NCBI RefSeq assembly: GCF_001270495.1
Contig: NZ_LGUR01000210.1
Span: 12,862-76,861 of the forward strand
Reading direction: 5' to 3'
Length of the DNA: 64,000 nt
DNA from: Streptomyces viridochromogenes
Lineage (GTDB): Bacteria > Actinomycetota > Actinomycetes > Streptomycetales > Streptomycetaceae
The notes under the pieces were generated by a model. The model was not told the DNA's origin. It ran no database searches and saw nothing but the letters and a program-made list of their open reading frames with translations. Every line of letters begins with the position of its first letter. The first letter of the stretch is position 1. The position numbers were made by a program, and so were the translations under genes. Shown one piece after another: positions 50,598-59,071 of this stretch.

Positions 50598-52112
50598 CAG
50601 GGAAGGGAACGGCCGCTGACTGTCCACGACCTCAACCAGCTCCTGCTCGTCTGCTCGCTCGTCCTGCTCGTCGCGGTCGCCGCGGTCCGGATCTCCTCGC
50701 GCAGCGGGCTCCCCAGCCTGCTCGTATACCTGGGCATCGGCGTCCTCATGGGCCAGGACGGCATCGGCGGCATCCGCTTCGACGACGCCGAGCTGACCCA
50801 GGTCATCGGGTACGCGGCGCTCGTCGTGATCCTGGCCGAGGGCGGCCTGGGCACGAAGTGGAAGGAGATCAAGCCGGCCCTTCCGTCCGCCACCGCGCTG
50901 GCGCTGCTCGGGGTCACGGTGAGCGTCGGGGTCACGGCGGCGGCCGCGCACTACCTGGTCGGGCTGGAGTGGCGGCAGGCGCTGATCATCGGGGCGGTCG
51001 TCTCCTCGACCGACGCGGCCGCGGTCTTCTCGGTGCTCCGGAGGATTCCCCTCCCCTCGCGCGTGACCGGCACCCTGGAGGCCGAGTCCGGCTTCAACGA
51101 CGCCCCCGTCGTCATCCTGGTGGTCGCCTTCTCCACGCACGGCCCGATCGAGCACTCCTACGTGCTGCTGGCCGAGATAACGCTGGAGCTGGCCATCGGC
51201 GCGGCCATCGGGCTCGCGGTGGGCTGGCTGGGCTCCTGGGGGCTGAGGCATGTGGCGCTGCCCGCCTCCGGCCTCTATCCGATCGCCGTCATGGCCATCG
51301 CCGTCACCGCGTACGCGGCCGGCGCGATGGCGCACGGCAGCGGCTTCCTGGCCGTGTATCTCGCCTCGATGGTCATGGGCAACGCCAAGCTGCCGCACTG
51401 GCCCGCCACGCGCGGGTTCGCCGACGGGGTCGGCTGGATCGCCCAGATCGGCATGTTCGTCCTGCTCGGCCTCCTGGTCACCCCGCACGAGCTGGGCGAC
51501 GACATCCTGCCCGCGCTCCTCATCGGGCTGGTGCTGACCATGGTGGCCCGCCCGCTGAGCGTCGTCCTGTGCCTGGTGCCGTTCGGCGTCCCCTGGCGGG
51601 AGCAGGCCCTGATGTCCTGGGCCGGGCTGCGCGGCGCCGTGCCCATCATCCTGGCCACCATCCCCATGGTGGGCGGCGTCGAGGACAGCCGTCGCATCTT
51701 CAACATCGTCTTCGTCCTGGTCGTGGTCTACACGCTGGTCCAGGGGCCGACCCTGCCGTGGTTCGCCCGCAAGCTGCGGCTCGGCGGGGAACCCGAGCCC
51801 GCCGACCTCGGCATCGAGTCGGCGCCCCTGGAGCGGCTGCGCGGACACCTGCTGTCCTTCGCGATCCCCGAGGGCTCGAAGATGCACGGCGTCGAGGTCA
51901 ACGAGCTGCGGCTGCCCGCCGGGTCCGCCGTCACCCTCGTCGTCCGCGACGGAAAATCGTTCGTTCCGCTGCCCACGACGGTGCTGCGACGCGGGGACGA
52001 ACTGCTCGTGGTCGCCACGGATCCGGTACGGGACGCCGCCGAGCGCCGGCTGCGCGCCGTGGGGGCCGGGGGCAAGCTGGCCGGGTGGCTGGGGACGAAG
52101 GGGGCATCCTGA
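50586..52112 (+). CDS. Cation/proton antiporter (CPA family) with C-terminal TrkA-C domain
   Basis: Up to 508 residues. Twelve or thirteen helices form the Na+/K+:H+ exchanger fold: SRSGLPSLLVYLGIGVLMG, GVVSSTDAAAVFS-type (SSTDAAAVFSVL) and the paired ESGFNDAPVVIL segment that carries the ion-binding residues. The last ~120 residues are a soluble RCK_C/TrkA-C domain (HGVEVNELRLPAGSAVTLVV), suggesting gating by nucleotide or K+. GTGs at 50586 and 50592 lie in a hairpin, and a CTG at 50616 starts LTVHDLNQLLLV with a purine-rich stretch upstream. The true start may therefore be that CTG. Confidence 0.9.
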   Translation: MRVGQGRERPLTVHDLNQLLLVCSLVLLVAVAAVRISSRSGLPSLLVYLGIGVLMGQDGIGGIRFDDAELTQVIGYAALVVILAEGGLGTKWKEIKPALPSATALALLGVTVSVGVTAAAAHYLVGLEWRQALIIGAVVSSTDAAAVFSVLRRIPLPSRVTGTLEAESGFNDAPVVILVVAFSTHGPIEHSYVLLAEITLELAIGAAIGLAVGWLGSWGLRHVALPASGLYPIAVMAIAVTAYAAGAMAHGSGFLAVYLASMVMGNAKLPHWPATRGFADGVGWIAQIGMFVLLGLLVTPHELGDDILPALLIGLVLTMVARPLSVVLCLVPFGVPWREQALMSWAGLRGAVPIILATIPMVGGVEDSRRIFNIVFVLVVVYTLVQGPTLPWFARKLRLGGEPEPADLGIESAPLERLRGHLLSFAIPEGSKMHGVEVNELRLPAGSAVTLVVRDGKSFVPLPTTVLRRGDELLVVATDPVRDAAERRLRAVGAGGKLAGWLGTKGAS

Positions 52113-52358
52113 TCGCAGGTGGAACGCCCGCAGTGCTCATTTTCACAAGGTCAGGGGGCTCAGTCCCCTGTACTATGCAGGCGTAACCCCAGATCGAACC
52201 AACTCTGCCTGACGCAGAGCTGGCGCGACCGTATGGCGGCCGGCAGGTCCTACTCAGTGGGCGCCGGCATCTACCGCAGTTCCGCGCGACAGGACAGCTC
52301 TCGGCGCCGCCCCCCACCCGCCGGGGCCGCGCTACCAGGCGGCAGAAAGGCACGGGCC

Positions 52359-53651
52359 GTGGCATCCACGGTCACCACCGAGCCGTCGAAGGACTCGCCG
52401 GCCTCCTCCCGCCCGGGATACGGACAGCTGCTGCGCACCCGCGGCGCCTGGACGTTCCTCCTCCCCGGCTTCGCCGCGCGCCAGCCATTCGCGATGCTGA
52501 CCATCTCCATCGTGCTGCTCGTGCAGCACACCACCGGCTCATACGGTGCGGCGGGTGCCGTCGCGGCCGTCACCGGTGTCTCCATGGCGCTGTTCGCGCC
52601 CTACAGCGGCCGCCTCGCCGACCGCTACGGACAGCGCGCCGTCCTCCTGCCCGGTGTCCTGGTGCACACGCTGTCCGGCCTGACGCTGACGGCGCTCGCC
52701 CTGTCCGACGCGCCCCTGTGGGCGCTCTTCGTGGCGGCCGTGCCGGCCGGCGCCTCGGTGCCGCAGGTCGGGCCCATGGTGCGGGCCCGCTGGGGTGTGA
52801 AGCTCCAGGGCTCGCCCCTGATGACGACGGCGGCGGCCTTCGAGTCGGTCACCGACGAGCTGACCTTCGTCCTCGGCCCGCTGCTGGCCACCGCCCTGTG
52901 CACCGCCGTCGACCCGGCCGCCGGCCTGGTCACGGAGGCCGCGCTCACACTGCTGGGCGGTCTGCTGTTCGCCGCCCAGAAGAGCACCCAGCCGTCGGTC
53001 GCCGTCGACGGGCATGCACGCGTGGAGCACACCTCAGCGCTGCGCATCCCCGGCGTGCGCGTGCTGATCGTGACCTTCCTGGGCATCGGTTCCGTCTTCG
53101 GCGGCATGCAGGTCTCGCTGGCCGCGTTCACCGAGTCGATCGGCGAGCCCGGCCTGAACGGCGTCCTGTACGGCACCTTCGCCGCGGGCAACATGCTCTC
53201 CGGCATCGTCTGCGGCGCCATCGCGTGGAAGGTGGCACCGCAGCGCCGTCTGCTCGTCGGGTACGCCGCCCTCGCGCTCGCCGCGTCCGGCCTCTGGGCC
53301 GCGCACTCGGTGCTCGTGCTGGCGGGCCTGGGCCTGCTGGTCGGCATGTGCATCGCGCCCGCGCTGATCACCGGCTACACCCTGGTCGAGAGCCTGGTCC
53401 CGGCCGGGGCCCGCACCGAGGCCTTCACCTGGCTCACGGGCGCGGTCGCGCTCGGGCAGGCCGCCGCGGTCACCGTCGCCGGACAGCTGGAGGACCGCCT
53501 CTGGGGCGGCGCCGGATTCCTGGTGCCGATGGGCGGGACGCTGCTCGCCCTGGCGACCCTGGTCGCGCTGCGTTCGCGCCTGCTGGCCCGGCCCCGGGGA
53601 CGGACCGTCGCACGTGGCGTCGGTCACCGCGTGCCGGTGGCAGTGGACTGA
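52359..53651 (+). CDS. MFS transporter
   Basis: 430-residue major-facilitator protein with twelve helices. The motif-A loop APYSGRLADRYGQRAV lies between helices 2 and 3, and LVGMCIAPALITGYTLVES between later helices. GTG start at 52359; the frame stays open about 80 codons upstream, but that part has the composition of a leader. Predicted drug or metabolite exporter, substrate unknown. The upstream 246 bases contain hairpins (CAGGGG...CCCCTG near 52151 and CTCTGC...GCAGAG near 52203) and a TACTAT -10-like box, so a structured leader is possible. Confidence 0.88.
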   Translation: MASTVTTEPSKDSPASSRPGYGQLLRTRGAWTFLLPGFAARQPFAMLTISIVLLVQHTTGSYGAAGAVAAVTGVSMALFAPYSGRLADRYGQRAVLLPGVLVHTLSGLTLTALALSDAPLWALFVAAVPAGASVPQVGPMVRARWGVKLQGSPLMTTAAAFESVTDELTFVLGPLLATALCTAVDPAAGLVTEAALTLLGGLLFAAQKSTQPSVAVDGHARVEHTSALRIPGVRVLIVTFLGIGSVFGGMQVSLAAFTESIGEPGLNGVLYGTFAAGNMLSGIVCGAIAWKVAPQRRLLVGYAALALAASGLWAAHSVLVLAGLGLLVGMCIAPALITGYTLVESLVPAGARTEAFTWLTGAVALGQAAAVTVAGQLEDRLWGGAGFLVPMGGTLLALATLVALRSRLLARPRGRTVARGVGHRVPVAVD

Positions 53652-53681
53652 GCGGCTGGAATACGTCACACTTGACCGTCG

Positions 53682-53708
53682 TTAGCACTCATCGAGTGAG
53701 AGTGCCAG
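53682..53708 (+). promoter_or_regulatory. CIRCE element (HrcA operator)
   Basis: TTAGCACTC, nine bases (ATCGAGTGA), then GAGTGCCAG. The consensus CIRCE is TTAGCACTC-N9-GAGTGCTAA, so the left arm is perfect and the right arm differs at two positions. It ends 10 bases before the GTG of the FmdB-family gene; TTGACC (53672-53677) just upstream is a plausible -35 box. Confidence 0.85.
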
Positions 53709-53718
53709 GAGGAAGACA

Positions 53719-54048
53719 GTGCCCACCTATCAGTACCAGTGCACCAAGTGCGGCGAGGGTCTCGAAGCGGTGCAGAAGTTCACCGACGACGCCCTGACCG
53801 AGTGCCCCAGCTGCCAGGGCCGCCTCAAGAAGGTGTTCTCCGCGGTCGGCATCGTCTTCAAGGGCTCCGGCTTCTACCGCAACGACAGCCGCGGCTCCTC
53901 GTCGAGCAGCTCGCCGGCGTCGTCGTCGAAGTCGTCGACGTCCTCCTCGTCGGACTCGTCCTCTTCCTCCTCGACGGCGTCCTCTTCGTCGTCCTCGGAC
54001 TCGAAGTCGTCGAGCGCGGGCTCGTCCTCCAGCAGCTCCGCCGCGTAA
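53719..54048 (+). CDS. FmdB-family zinc-ribbon protein with Ser-rich tail (Ruc-like redox chaperone)
   Basis: 109-residue protein. The FmdB zinc ribbon MPTYQYQCTKCGEGLEAVQK ... TECPSCQG uses four cysteines (CxxC at about 8-11 and 29-32). The remaining ~55 residues are almost only Ser with Asp, Lys and Ala, a disordered tail. The mycobacterial homolog Rv0991c (Ruc) is a redox-regulated chaperone in the HrcA regulon, encoded near 5-formyl-THF cyclo-ligase, galU and moeA1. The CIRCE element here and the shared neighbourhood support equivalence. GTG start 10 bases after CIRCE, with AGGAGG. Confidence 0.88.
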   Translation: MPTYQYQCTKCGEGLEAVQKFTDDALTECPSCQGRLKKVFSAVGIVFKGSGFYRNDSRGSSSSSSPASSSKSSTSSSSDSSSSSSTASSSSSSDSKSSSAGSSSSSSAA

Positions 54049-54084
54049 GCACTTCCTGCGGGCACGTAGGACGCACTTCTTACG

Positions 54085-54114
54085 GGACCCTGTCGCCCTC
54101 CGGCGACGGGGTCC
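54085..54114. terminator. 13-bp hairpin terminator after the FmdB-family gene
   Basis: GGACCCTGTCGCC (54085-54097), loop CTCC, then GGCGACGGGGTCC (54102-54114). All pairs are complementary except one G-U. It begins 37 bases after the stop codon. Confidence 0.8.
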
Positions 54115-54146
54115 TCGGCGTTTCCGGGTGCGGTTAGGGTGCGGGC

Positions 54147-54989
54147 ATGGTGAACAAGGCGAACGTCGAACTCGGCGTGATCGGTGGCTCCGGCTTCTAC
54201 TCGTTCCTCGACGACGTGACCGAGATACAGGTGGACACCCCGTACGGGCCGCCCAGCGACTCCCTCTTCCTCGGCGAGATCGCCGGCCGGCGGGTCGCCT
54301 TCCTGCCCCGGCACGGACGCGGCCATCATCTGCCGCCGCACAGGATCAACTACCGGGCCAACCTCTGGGCGCTGCGCTCGCTCGGCGCCCGCCAGATCCT
54401 CGGGCCGTGCGCGGTCGGCGGCCTGCGCCCCGAGTACGGGCCGGGCACTCTGCTCGTGCCGGACCAGCTGGTCGACCGTACGAAGTCCCGGGTGGGGACG
54501 TACTTCGACGGGCTGCCGCTGCCCGACGGCACCGTGCCGAACGTGGTGCACGTCTCCCTGGCCGACCCCTACTGCCCCACCGGCCGCGCGGCCGCGCTGA
54601 AGGCGGCACGGGGACGGGACTGGGAGCCGGTGGACGGCGGCACGCTGGTCGTGATCGAGGGGCCCCGCTTCTCGACTCGTGCCGAATCGTATTGGCACCA
54701 GGCTCAGGGCTGGTCGGTGGTGGGCATGACCGGCCACCCCGAGGCGACGCTCGCCCGTGAACTCGAACTCTGCTACACGTCGTTGACGCTGGTCACCGAC
54801 CTGGACGCGGGCGCCGAGACCGGCGAGGGCGTCTCGCACGACGAGGTGCTGCGGGTGTTCTCCGCGAACGTGGACCGGCTGCGGGGCGTGCTGTTCGACG
54901 CGGTGGCCGCGCTGCCCGCGAACGAGGAGAGGGACTGCCTGTGCGCCACGGCGCTGGGCGGGATGGACCCGGGGTTCGAGCTGCCGTAG
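54147..54989 (+). CDS. mtnP: S-methyl-5'-thioadenosine (or thioinosine) phosphorylase
   Basis: 280-residue member of the PNP/MTAP superfamily recycling the methylthio nucleoside from polyamine synthesis. GVIGGSGFYSF starts the phosphate-binding region; FLPRHGRGHHLPPHRINYRA, VVIEGPRFSTRAES, VVGMTGHPEATLAREL and LVTDLDAGAET follow in order. The MTGHPE stretch resembles bacterial methylthioinosine phosphorylase (MTGMPE) more than human MTAP, so substrate preference is open. ATG 54147. A 14-bp triple repeat follows the stop. Confidence 0.9.
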   Translation: MVNKANVELGVIGGSGFYSFLDDVTEIQVDTPYGPPSDSLFLGEIAGRRVAFLPRHGRGHHLPPHRINYRANLWALRSLGARQILGPCAVGGLRPEYGPGTLLVPDQLVDRTKSRVGTYFDGLPLPDGTVPNVVHVSLADPYCPTGRAAALKAARGRDWEPVDGGTLVVIEGPRFSTRAESYWHQAQGWSVVGMTGHPEATLARELELCYTSLTLVTDLDAGAETGEGVSHDEVLRVFSANVDRLRGVLFDAVAALPANEERDCLCATALGGMDPGFELP

Positions 54990-54994
54990 GGGGC

Positions 54995-55036
54995 GCTTGC
55001 TGAGAGCGGCCTGCTGAGAGCGGCTTGCCGAGGGCG
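54995..55036. repeat. Three-copy 14-bp tandem repeat after mtnP
   Basis: GCTTGCTGAGAGCG (54995), GCCTGCTGAGAGCG (55009) and GCTTGCCGAGGGCG (55023), immediately downstream of the mtnP stop. Confidence 0.85.
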
Positions 55037-55172
55037 GCGGAGCAGCGGAACTTCTCGTTCGGGTGGGGGAGTTTTCCACAACCGGTCGGTAGTCCACGGG
55101 CCCCGACGGGCGGCGGCGCGATGCCTCATCGTGGCTTCGCAAGCCGTTCCGTCGTCGCAGGTGGTGGTCCTC

Positions 55173-55787
55173 ATGTCCGTTGCTCCGTGGTCGTCCCCGT
55201 CCTCCCGCCCTTCCCCTCCCCCGTCCCCTTCCCCTTCTCCTTCTCCTTTCGTCTCCTCTCCCGTCGCTCCGCTCCCCCTGGGAGCGGACGCTCCGGCCAC
55301 GTGCGAGGTGCCGCACTTCGCACCCGTACGGGTGCGCGGCGGGGGGTATCAGCTGCACAGGCTCCTACGGCACCGCAGGCGGGCCGTGGCGGCGGGGCTC
55401 GCCGTCACCGCCGCCGCGCTCGTGGCGGCGGGTCCGCAGGAGGCCGACCGGGCACGCGGGCGTCCGGTGGCGGAGCCGGTGCGCCATCGGGCCGTCGAGA
55501 GGGTGTCCGCGCCGGTGCGGATCGCCGACGGAGCGACCGTGCGACTGCTGCGGCCCGGTGACCGGGTCGATGTGATCGCCGCGGAGGAGAGCGCGAGGGG
55601 CGGGGACGCCCAGGTGGTCGCGCGCGGGGCACGGGTGTCGAAGGTTCCGGTAATGCCGGAGGCATCCGAGCCTCTGGACACCGCGACCGAGAGCGGGGCG
55701 CTGGTCGTGCTGTCGGTGCCGCGTTCCACCGCGACGCGTCTCGCGGGCGCGAGCGCTACGGCACGGCTCGCGGTGACGATGTGCTGA
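55173..55787 (+). CDS. SAF/RcpC-domain (CpaB-like) protein
   Basis: 204-residue protein. The N-terminus is Ser/Pro-rich and translated from a polypyrimidine tract, followed by a helix (RRRAVAAGLAVTAAALVAAG, about residues 78-97). The C-terminal half has the SAF/RcpC pattern: VSAPVRIADGATVRLLRPGD and RVDVIAAEE, VVARGARVSKVP and LVVLSVPRSTATRLAG. This is the Flp/Tad pilus assembly CpaB fold, though no other tad genes are near. ATG 55173 follows AGGTGG; an upstream GTG at 55131 is possible. Predicted extracytoplasmic. Confidence 0.82.
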   Translation: MSVAPWSSPSSRPSPPPSPSPSPSPFVSSPVAPLPLGADAPATCEVPHFAPVRVRGGGYQLHRLLRHRRRAVAAGLAVTAAALVAAGPQEADRARGRPVAEPVRHRAVERVSAPVRIADGATVRLLRPGDRVDVIAAEESARGGDAQVVARGARVSKVPVMPEASEPLDTATESGALVVLSVPRSTATRLAGASATARLAVTMC

Positions 55788-55934
55788 GCCGGGTGGCACA
55801 TGTCGTGCACATGGTGCTTATCGCCCTGTCAAGTCGCTCGTTCAGGTGGAGTGATTGGACAGAATGGCCCAGCCCTGACGTAGGTTGCGGAGCTGTTCGT
55901 TCCACAACCTGCGCATGCGAGGAGAGGCTCCGCG

Positions 55935-56393
55935 GTGAGCGAGAAGAAGGATCCGGGCATCTGGGACGGCTTCAAGGCCTTCCTGATGCGCGGGAACGTC
56001 GTCGATCTGGCGGTCGCGGTGGTCATCGGCGCCGCGTTCACCAACATCGTGAACGCGGTGGTGAAGGGGATCATCAACCCGCTGGTCGGAGCGATCGGCA
56101 CCAAGAACCTCGATCACTACAGCTCGTGCCTGAGCTCGACGTGCGAAGGCGAGCAGGGCATTCGGATCCTGTGGGGCTCCGTCCTCGGCGCGGCCCTCAG
56201 CTTCGTGATCACCGCGGCCGTCGTCTACTTCCTGATGGTCCTGCCCATGGCGAAGTACCTGGCCCGCGTGGAGGCCCGTCGCAAGGCGAAGGAGGGGACG
56301 CAGGAGGTCATCGAGGTGACCGAGCTGGAGGTCCTCAAGGAGATCCGCGACGCGCTGGTGGCCCAGCGCGGCTCGGGGCACAACCAGCAGTAA
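55935..56393 (+). CDS. mscL: Large-conductance mechanosensitive channel MscL
   Basis: 152-residue channel that opens on membrane tension to release solutes on osmotic downshock. Helix 1 is the conserved FLMRGNVVDLAVAVVIGAAF region followed by TNIVNAVVKGIINPL. The periplasmic loop has two cysteines (SSCLSSTCEGEQ), uncommon in MscL. Helix 2 is LGAALSFVITAAVVYFLMV, and the cytoplasmic bundle is EVIEVTELEVLKEIRDAL. GTG start 55935. Confidence 0.96.
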   Translation: MSEKKDPGIWDGFKAFLMRGNVVDLAVAVVIGAAFTNIVNAVVKGIINPLVGAIGTKNLDHYSSCLSSTCEGEQGIRILWGSVLGAALSFVITAAVVYFLMVLPMAKYLARVEARRKAKEGTQEVIEVTELEVLKEIRDALVAQRGSGHNQQ

Positions 56394-56397
56394 CGGC

Positions 56398-56586
56398 TCA
56401 GAGGTGGTGGGGCGGCTTCTCGTCGAGGAAGCGCTTCAGATCGGCCGCGCTGTCGCCGTCGGTGCGCGGCCGCTCGCCCCAGCCACGATCGGTGTCGTCC
56501 GAGGACTGCTGGTCCAGCGGGTCGTCGAAGATCAGCGCGGCCTTCGGCTCGCGCGGCTCGGGGTCAGAGGCGGGGGCGGTGCTCAT
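56398..56586 (-). CDS. Small acidic hypothetical protein
   Basis: 62-residue hydrophilic protein: EPKAALIFDDPLDQQSSDDTD then a short helix DSAADLKRFLDEKPPHHL. It is convergent with mscL, 4 bases from its stop, and divergent from the ltrA-like gene. No domain recognised; ATG start. The coding signal is good but the protein is too short for a functional call. Confidence 0.7.
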   Translation of the reverse strand: MSTAPASDPEPREPKAALIFDDPLDQQSSDDTDRGWGERPRTDGDSAADLKRFLDEKPPHHL

Positions 56587-56714
56587 GCGTCCAGAGTACG
56601 GCCCGCGCTGCGGCGGACCTCACGGCGGCGACGCACCGGGCGGCGGTCGGGACCCTTGCGCGCTCGTGATCCCTTCGCAAGAAATTCCACGCTCCATCTG
56701 CTGTGCTTGACCCC

Positions 56715-57950
56715 ATGACGTCCAGTTCGACACCCGCGCCGGACTTCCCCGGCCCGCCCGGACACCGCCGCCCCCTGCGCCGGCTCACGGCACGGGGCCG
56801 TGGTGAGGCGCACCGGGCCGCCACTCCGCTGGAGCTCTTCTTCGACCTGTGTTTCGTCGTGGCCATCGCCCAGGCGGGCGTGCAACTGGTGCACGCCGTC
56901 GCAGAGGGGCACGCGGGCGAGGGGATCCTCAGCTACGCGATGGTGTTCTTCGCCATCTGGTGGGCCTGGATGAACTTCACGTGGTTCGCCTCGGCCTACG
57001 ACAACGACGACATCCTCTACCGGGTCGTCACCCTGATCCAGATCGCCGGGGTGCTGGTCCTGGCGGCCGGGGTCTCCCGGGCGTTCGAGGAGCACGAGTA
57101 CCTGGCGGTACTGCTGGGCTATGTGATCATGCGGCTCGCCCTCGTGACGCAGTGGCTGCGCGTGGCCAGGTCGAGTGAGGGCCCGGAACGGACGATGGCC
57201 CTGCGGTACGCCGGCGGTGTGCTGCTGTGTCAGATCGGCTGGGTGGGCCTGGTGGTGCTGCCCGAGGACGCCAGGCCCTGGGTGTTCCTGGTGATGGCGA
57301 TCCTGGAGATGTGTGTGCCTCCGTACGCGGAGAGGGACCACCCCACCTCCTGGCATCCGCGTCATATCGCCGAGCGGTACGGGCTGTTCACGATCATCGT
57401 GCTCGGCGAGACCATCGCCGCGGCCACGGTGGCCGTGAAGGCCGGCATCGACGAGAACGACGCGTTGGGCGATCTGCTGCCGATCGCCGCGGGCGGACTG
57501 CTGATCATCTTCGCCGCCTGGTGGATCTACTTCGTGGTGCCGATCCACGGCCATCTGCGCTCCAACAAGCAGGCGTTCCTGTGGGGCTACGGCCACTACG
57601 TGGTCTTCGCCGCGGCGGCCGCGATCGGCGCCGGTCTGGAGGTGGCGGTCGAGCAGGCCGTCGGGAAGGCGCACATTTCAACGCTGGCCGCGTCGGCGGC
57701 GGTGACCCTGCCCACGGCGCTCTACCTGCTCACCGTCTGGGCGCTGCACTCGCGTTACTTCAAGGTGGGCATCGCCCAGCAGCTGGTGCTGCCGACCACG
57801 GCCCTGCTGGTGATCTGCTGCACCTTCCTGGGCGACTGGGCGGTGCTGGCGGCCGGTCTCGTATCGGCCGGGGCGGTGGCGACCGGGGAAACGCTGACGG
57901 CACGCAGGGCGGGCCGGGTGAGCAGGGAGCAGGCGGCACCGGTCGGCTGA
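56715..57950 (+). CDS. Low temperature requirement protein A (LtrA) family membrane protein
   Basis: 411-residue polytopic membrane protein of the LtrA family. Family-specific stretches are ATPLELFFDLCFVVAIAQAG, WWAWMNFTWFASAYDNDD followed by ILYRVV, HIAERYGLFTIIVLGETI and AAWWIYFVVPIHGHL. About twelve helices. The biochemical activity of LtrA is unknown, despite its original link to cold growth in Listeria. ATG 56715; a GTG at 56703 is an alternative. Confidence 0.93.
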   Translation: MTSSSTPAPDFPGPPGHRRPLRRLTARGRGEAHRAATPLELFFDLCFVVAIAQAGVQLVHAVAEGHAGEGILSYAMVFFAIWWAWMNFTWFASAYDNDDILYRVVTLIQIAGVLVLAAGVSRAFEEHEYLAVLLGYVIMRLALVTQWLRVARSSEGPERTMALRYAGGVLLCQIGWVGLVVLPEDARPWVFLVMAILEMCVPPYAERDHPTSWHPRHIAERYGLFTIIVLGETIAAATVAVKAGIDENDALGDLLPIAAGGLLIIFAAWWIYFVVPIHGHLRSNKQAFLWGYGHYVVFAAAAAIGAGLEVAVEQAVGKAHISTLAASAAVTLPTALYLLTVWALHSRYFKVGIAQQLVLPTTALLVICCTFLGDWAVLAAGLVSAGAVATGETLTARRAGRVSREQAAPVG

Positions 57951-58018
57951 CGCAGGACACGCCGCCGTCGCTGTAACGGTCTTGTGGGACAGCGTCGGGG
58001 CTGCACGACACTGGGCTC

Positions 58019-59071
58019 ATGACAGTTGACGCTCTGACAGATGTCGCCGGGCTGCGGGTGGGGCACGCGACGCGCACCGGCGACGGTTGGCTCACCGGCA
58101 CCACGGTCGTCCTCGCGCCCGAGGGCGGGGCCGTCGCCGCCGTGGACGTACGCGGCGGCGGTCCTGGCACCAAGGAGACGGACGCCCTCGATCCGCGCAA
58201 CGTCGTGCAGAAGGTCGAGGCGATCGTGCTGACCGGGGGCAGCGCGTACGGGCTCGACGCGGCGTCCGGGGTGATGGCCTGGCTGGAGGAACGGCACCGT
58301 GGGGTGCGGGTCGGGGTGGATCCGGCGCATGTCGTGCCGGTGGTGCCCGCGGCCTGCGTCTTCGACCTCGGGCGGGGCGGCGACTTCCGGGCGCGGCCGG
58401 ACGCGGCCACCGGGCGGGCCGCGGTCGAGGCTGCCGCGGCGAGCGAGGTGGGAGCGGCCGTGCCGGAGGGCTGCGTGGGCGGGGGCACCGGGGCGACGGT
58501 CGGGCCGATGAAGGGCGGTATCGGCACCGCGAGCACCGTCCTGGACTCGGGGATCACGGTGGGCGCCCTGGTCGTGGCCAACGCGTCGGGATCGGCGGTG
58601 GATCCGGAAACGGGTGTGCTGTACGGGGAGTTGTTCCAGGGACGGGTGGACTATCCCGAGCCGCGCGTGCAGGAGGCCGCACGTCGGCGGCTCGCCGAGA
58701 GCGCCGCGAAGAACCCGCTGCCCCCGCTGAACACCACGCTCGCGGTGGTCGCCACCGACGCGGAGCTGTCGAAGGCACAGGCACAGAAGCTGGCCGGTAC
58801 GGCCCATGACGGCATCGCGCGTGCCGTGCGGCCGGTGCATCTGCTCAACGACGGGGACACCGTGTTCGCGCTGGCCACGGGTGCGCGCCCGCTCGACGCC
58901 GGGAACCCCCTCGCACTGAACGGGCTTCTCGCGGCCGGCGCGGACGCGGTGACGCGCGCGATCGTGCGTGCCGTGCGCGCGGCCGAGTCGGTGGACGGGC
59001 CGGGTGGAGCGTGGCCCTCGTACGGGGAGTTGTACGCGGAGCCGTCCGGGGAGCCGTACGGGAAGCGCTGA
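58019..59071 (+). CDS. P1-family N-terminal nucleophile aminopeptidase (DmpA/BapA type)
   Basis: 350-residue P1 peptidase precursor. VGHATRTGDGWLTGTTVVLA, AVDVRGGGPGTKETDALDP, LTGGSAYGLDAASGVMAWL and GGGTGATVGPMKGGIGTAS are characteristic. The self-cleavage site before the nucleophile is LPPLNTTLAVVATDA (about residues 240-254), with Thr instead of the Ser of DmpA. Family members remove N-terminal residues including beta-amino acids. ATG 58019, no signal peptide. Confidence 0.93.
   Translation: MTVDALTDVAGLRVGHATRTGDGWLTGTTVVLAPEGGAVAAVDVRGGGPGTKETDALDPRNVVQKVEAIVLTGGSAYGLDAASGVMAWLEERHRGVRVGVDPAHVVPVVPAACVFDLGRGGDFRARPDAATGRAAVEAAAASEVGAAVPEGCVGGGTGATVGPMKGGIGTASTVLDSGITVGALVVANASGSAVDPETGVLYGELFQGRVDYPEPRVQEAARRRLAESAAKNPLPPLNTTLAVVATDAELSKAQAQKLAGTAHDGIARAVRPVHLLNDGDTVFALATGARPLDAGNPLALNGLLAAGADAVTRAIVRAVRAAESVDGPGGAWPSYGELYAEPSGEPYGKR

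Noticed and set aside
52203..52358. Upstream extension of the MFS protein (MAAGRSYSVGAG...)
   Set aside because: The frame is open, but the residues are Arg/Pro-rich and leader-like, and GTG 52359 gives a normal MFS N-terminus.
55173..55787. Flp/Tad pilus locus
   Set aside because: Only a CpaB-like SAF domain is present; no tadA, tadB, tadC or pilin genes are nearby.
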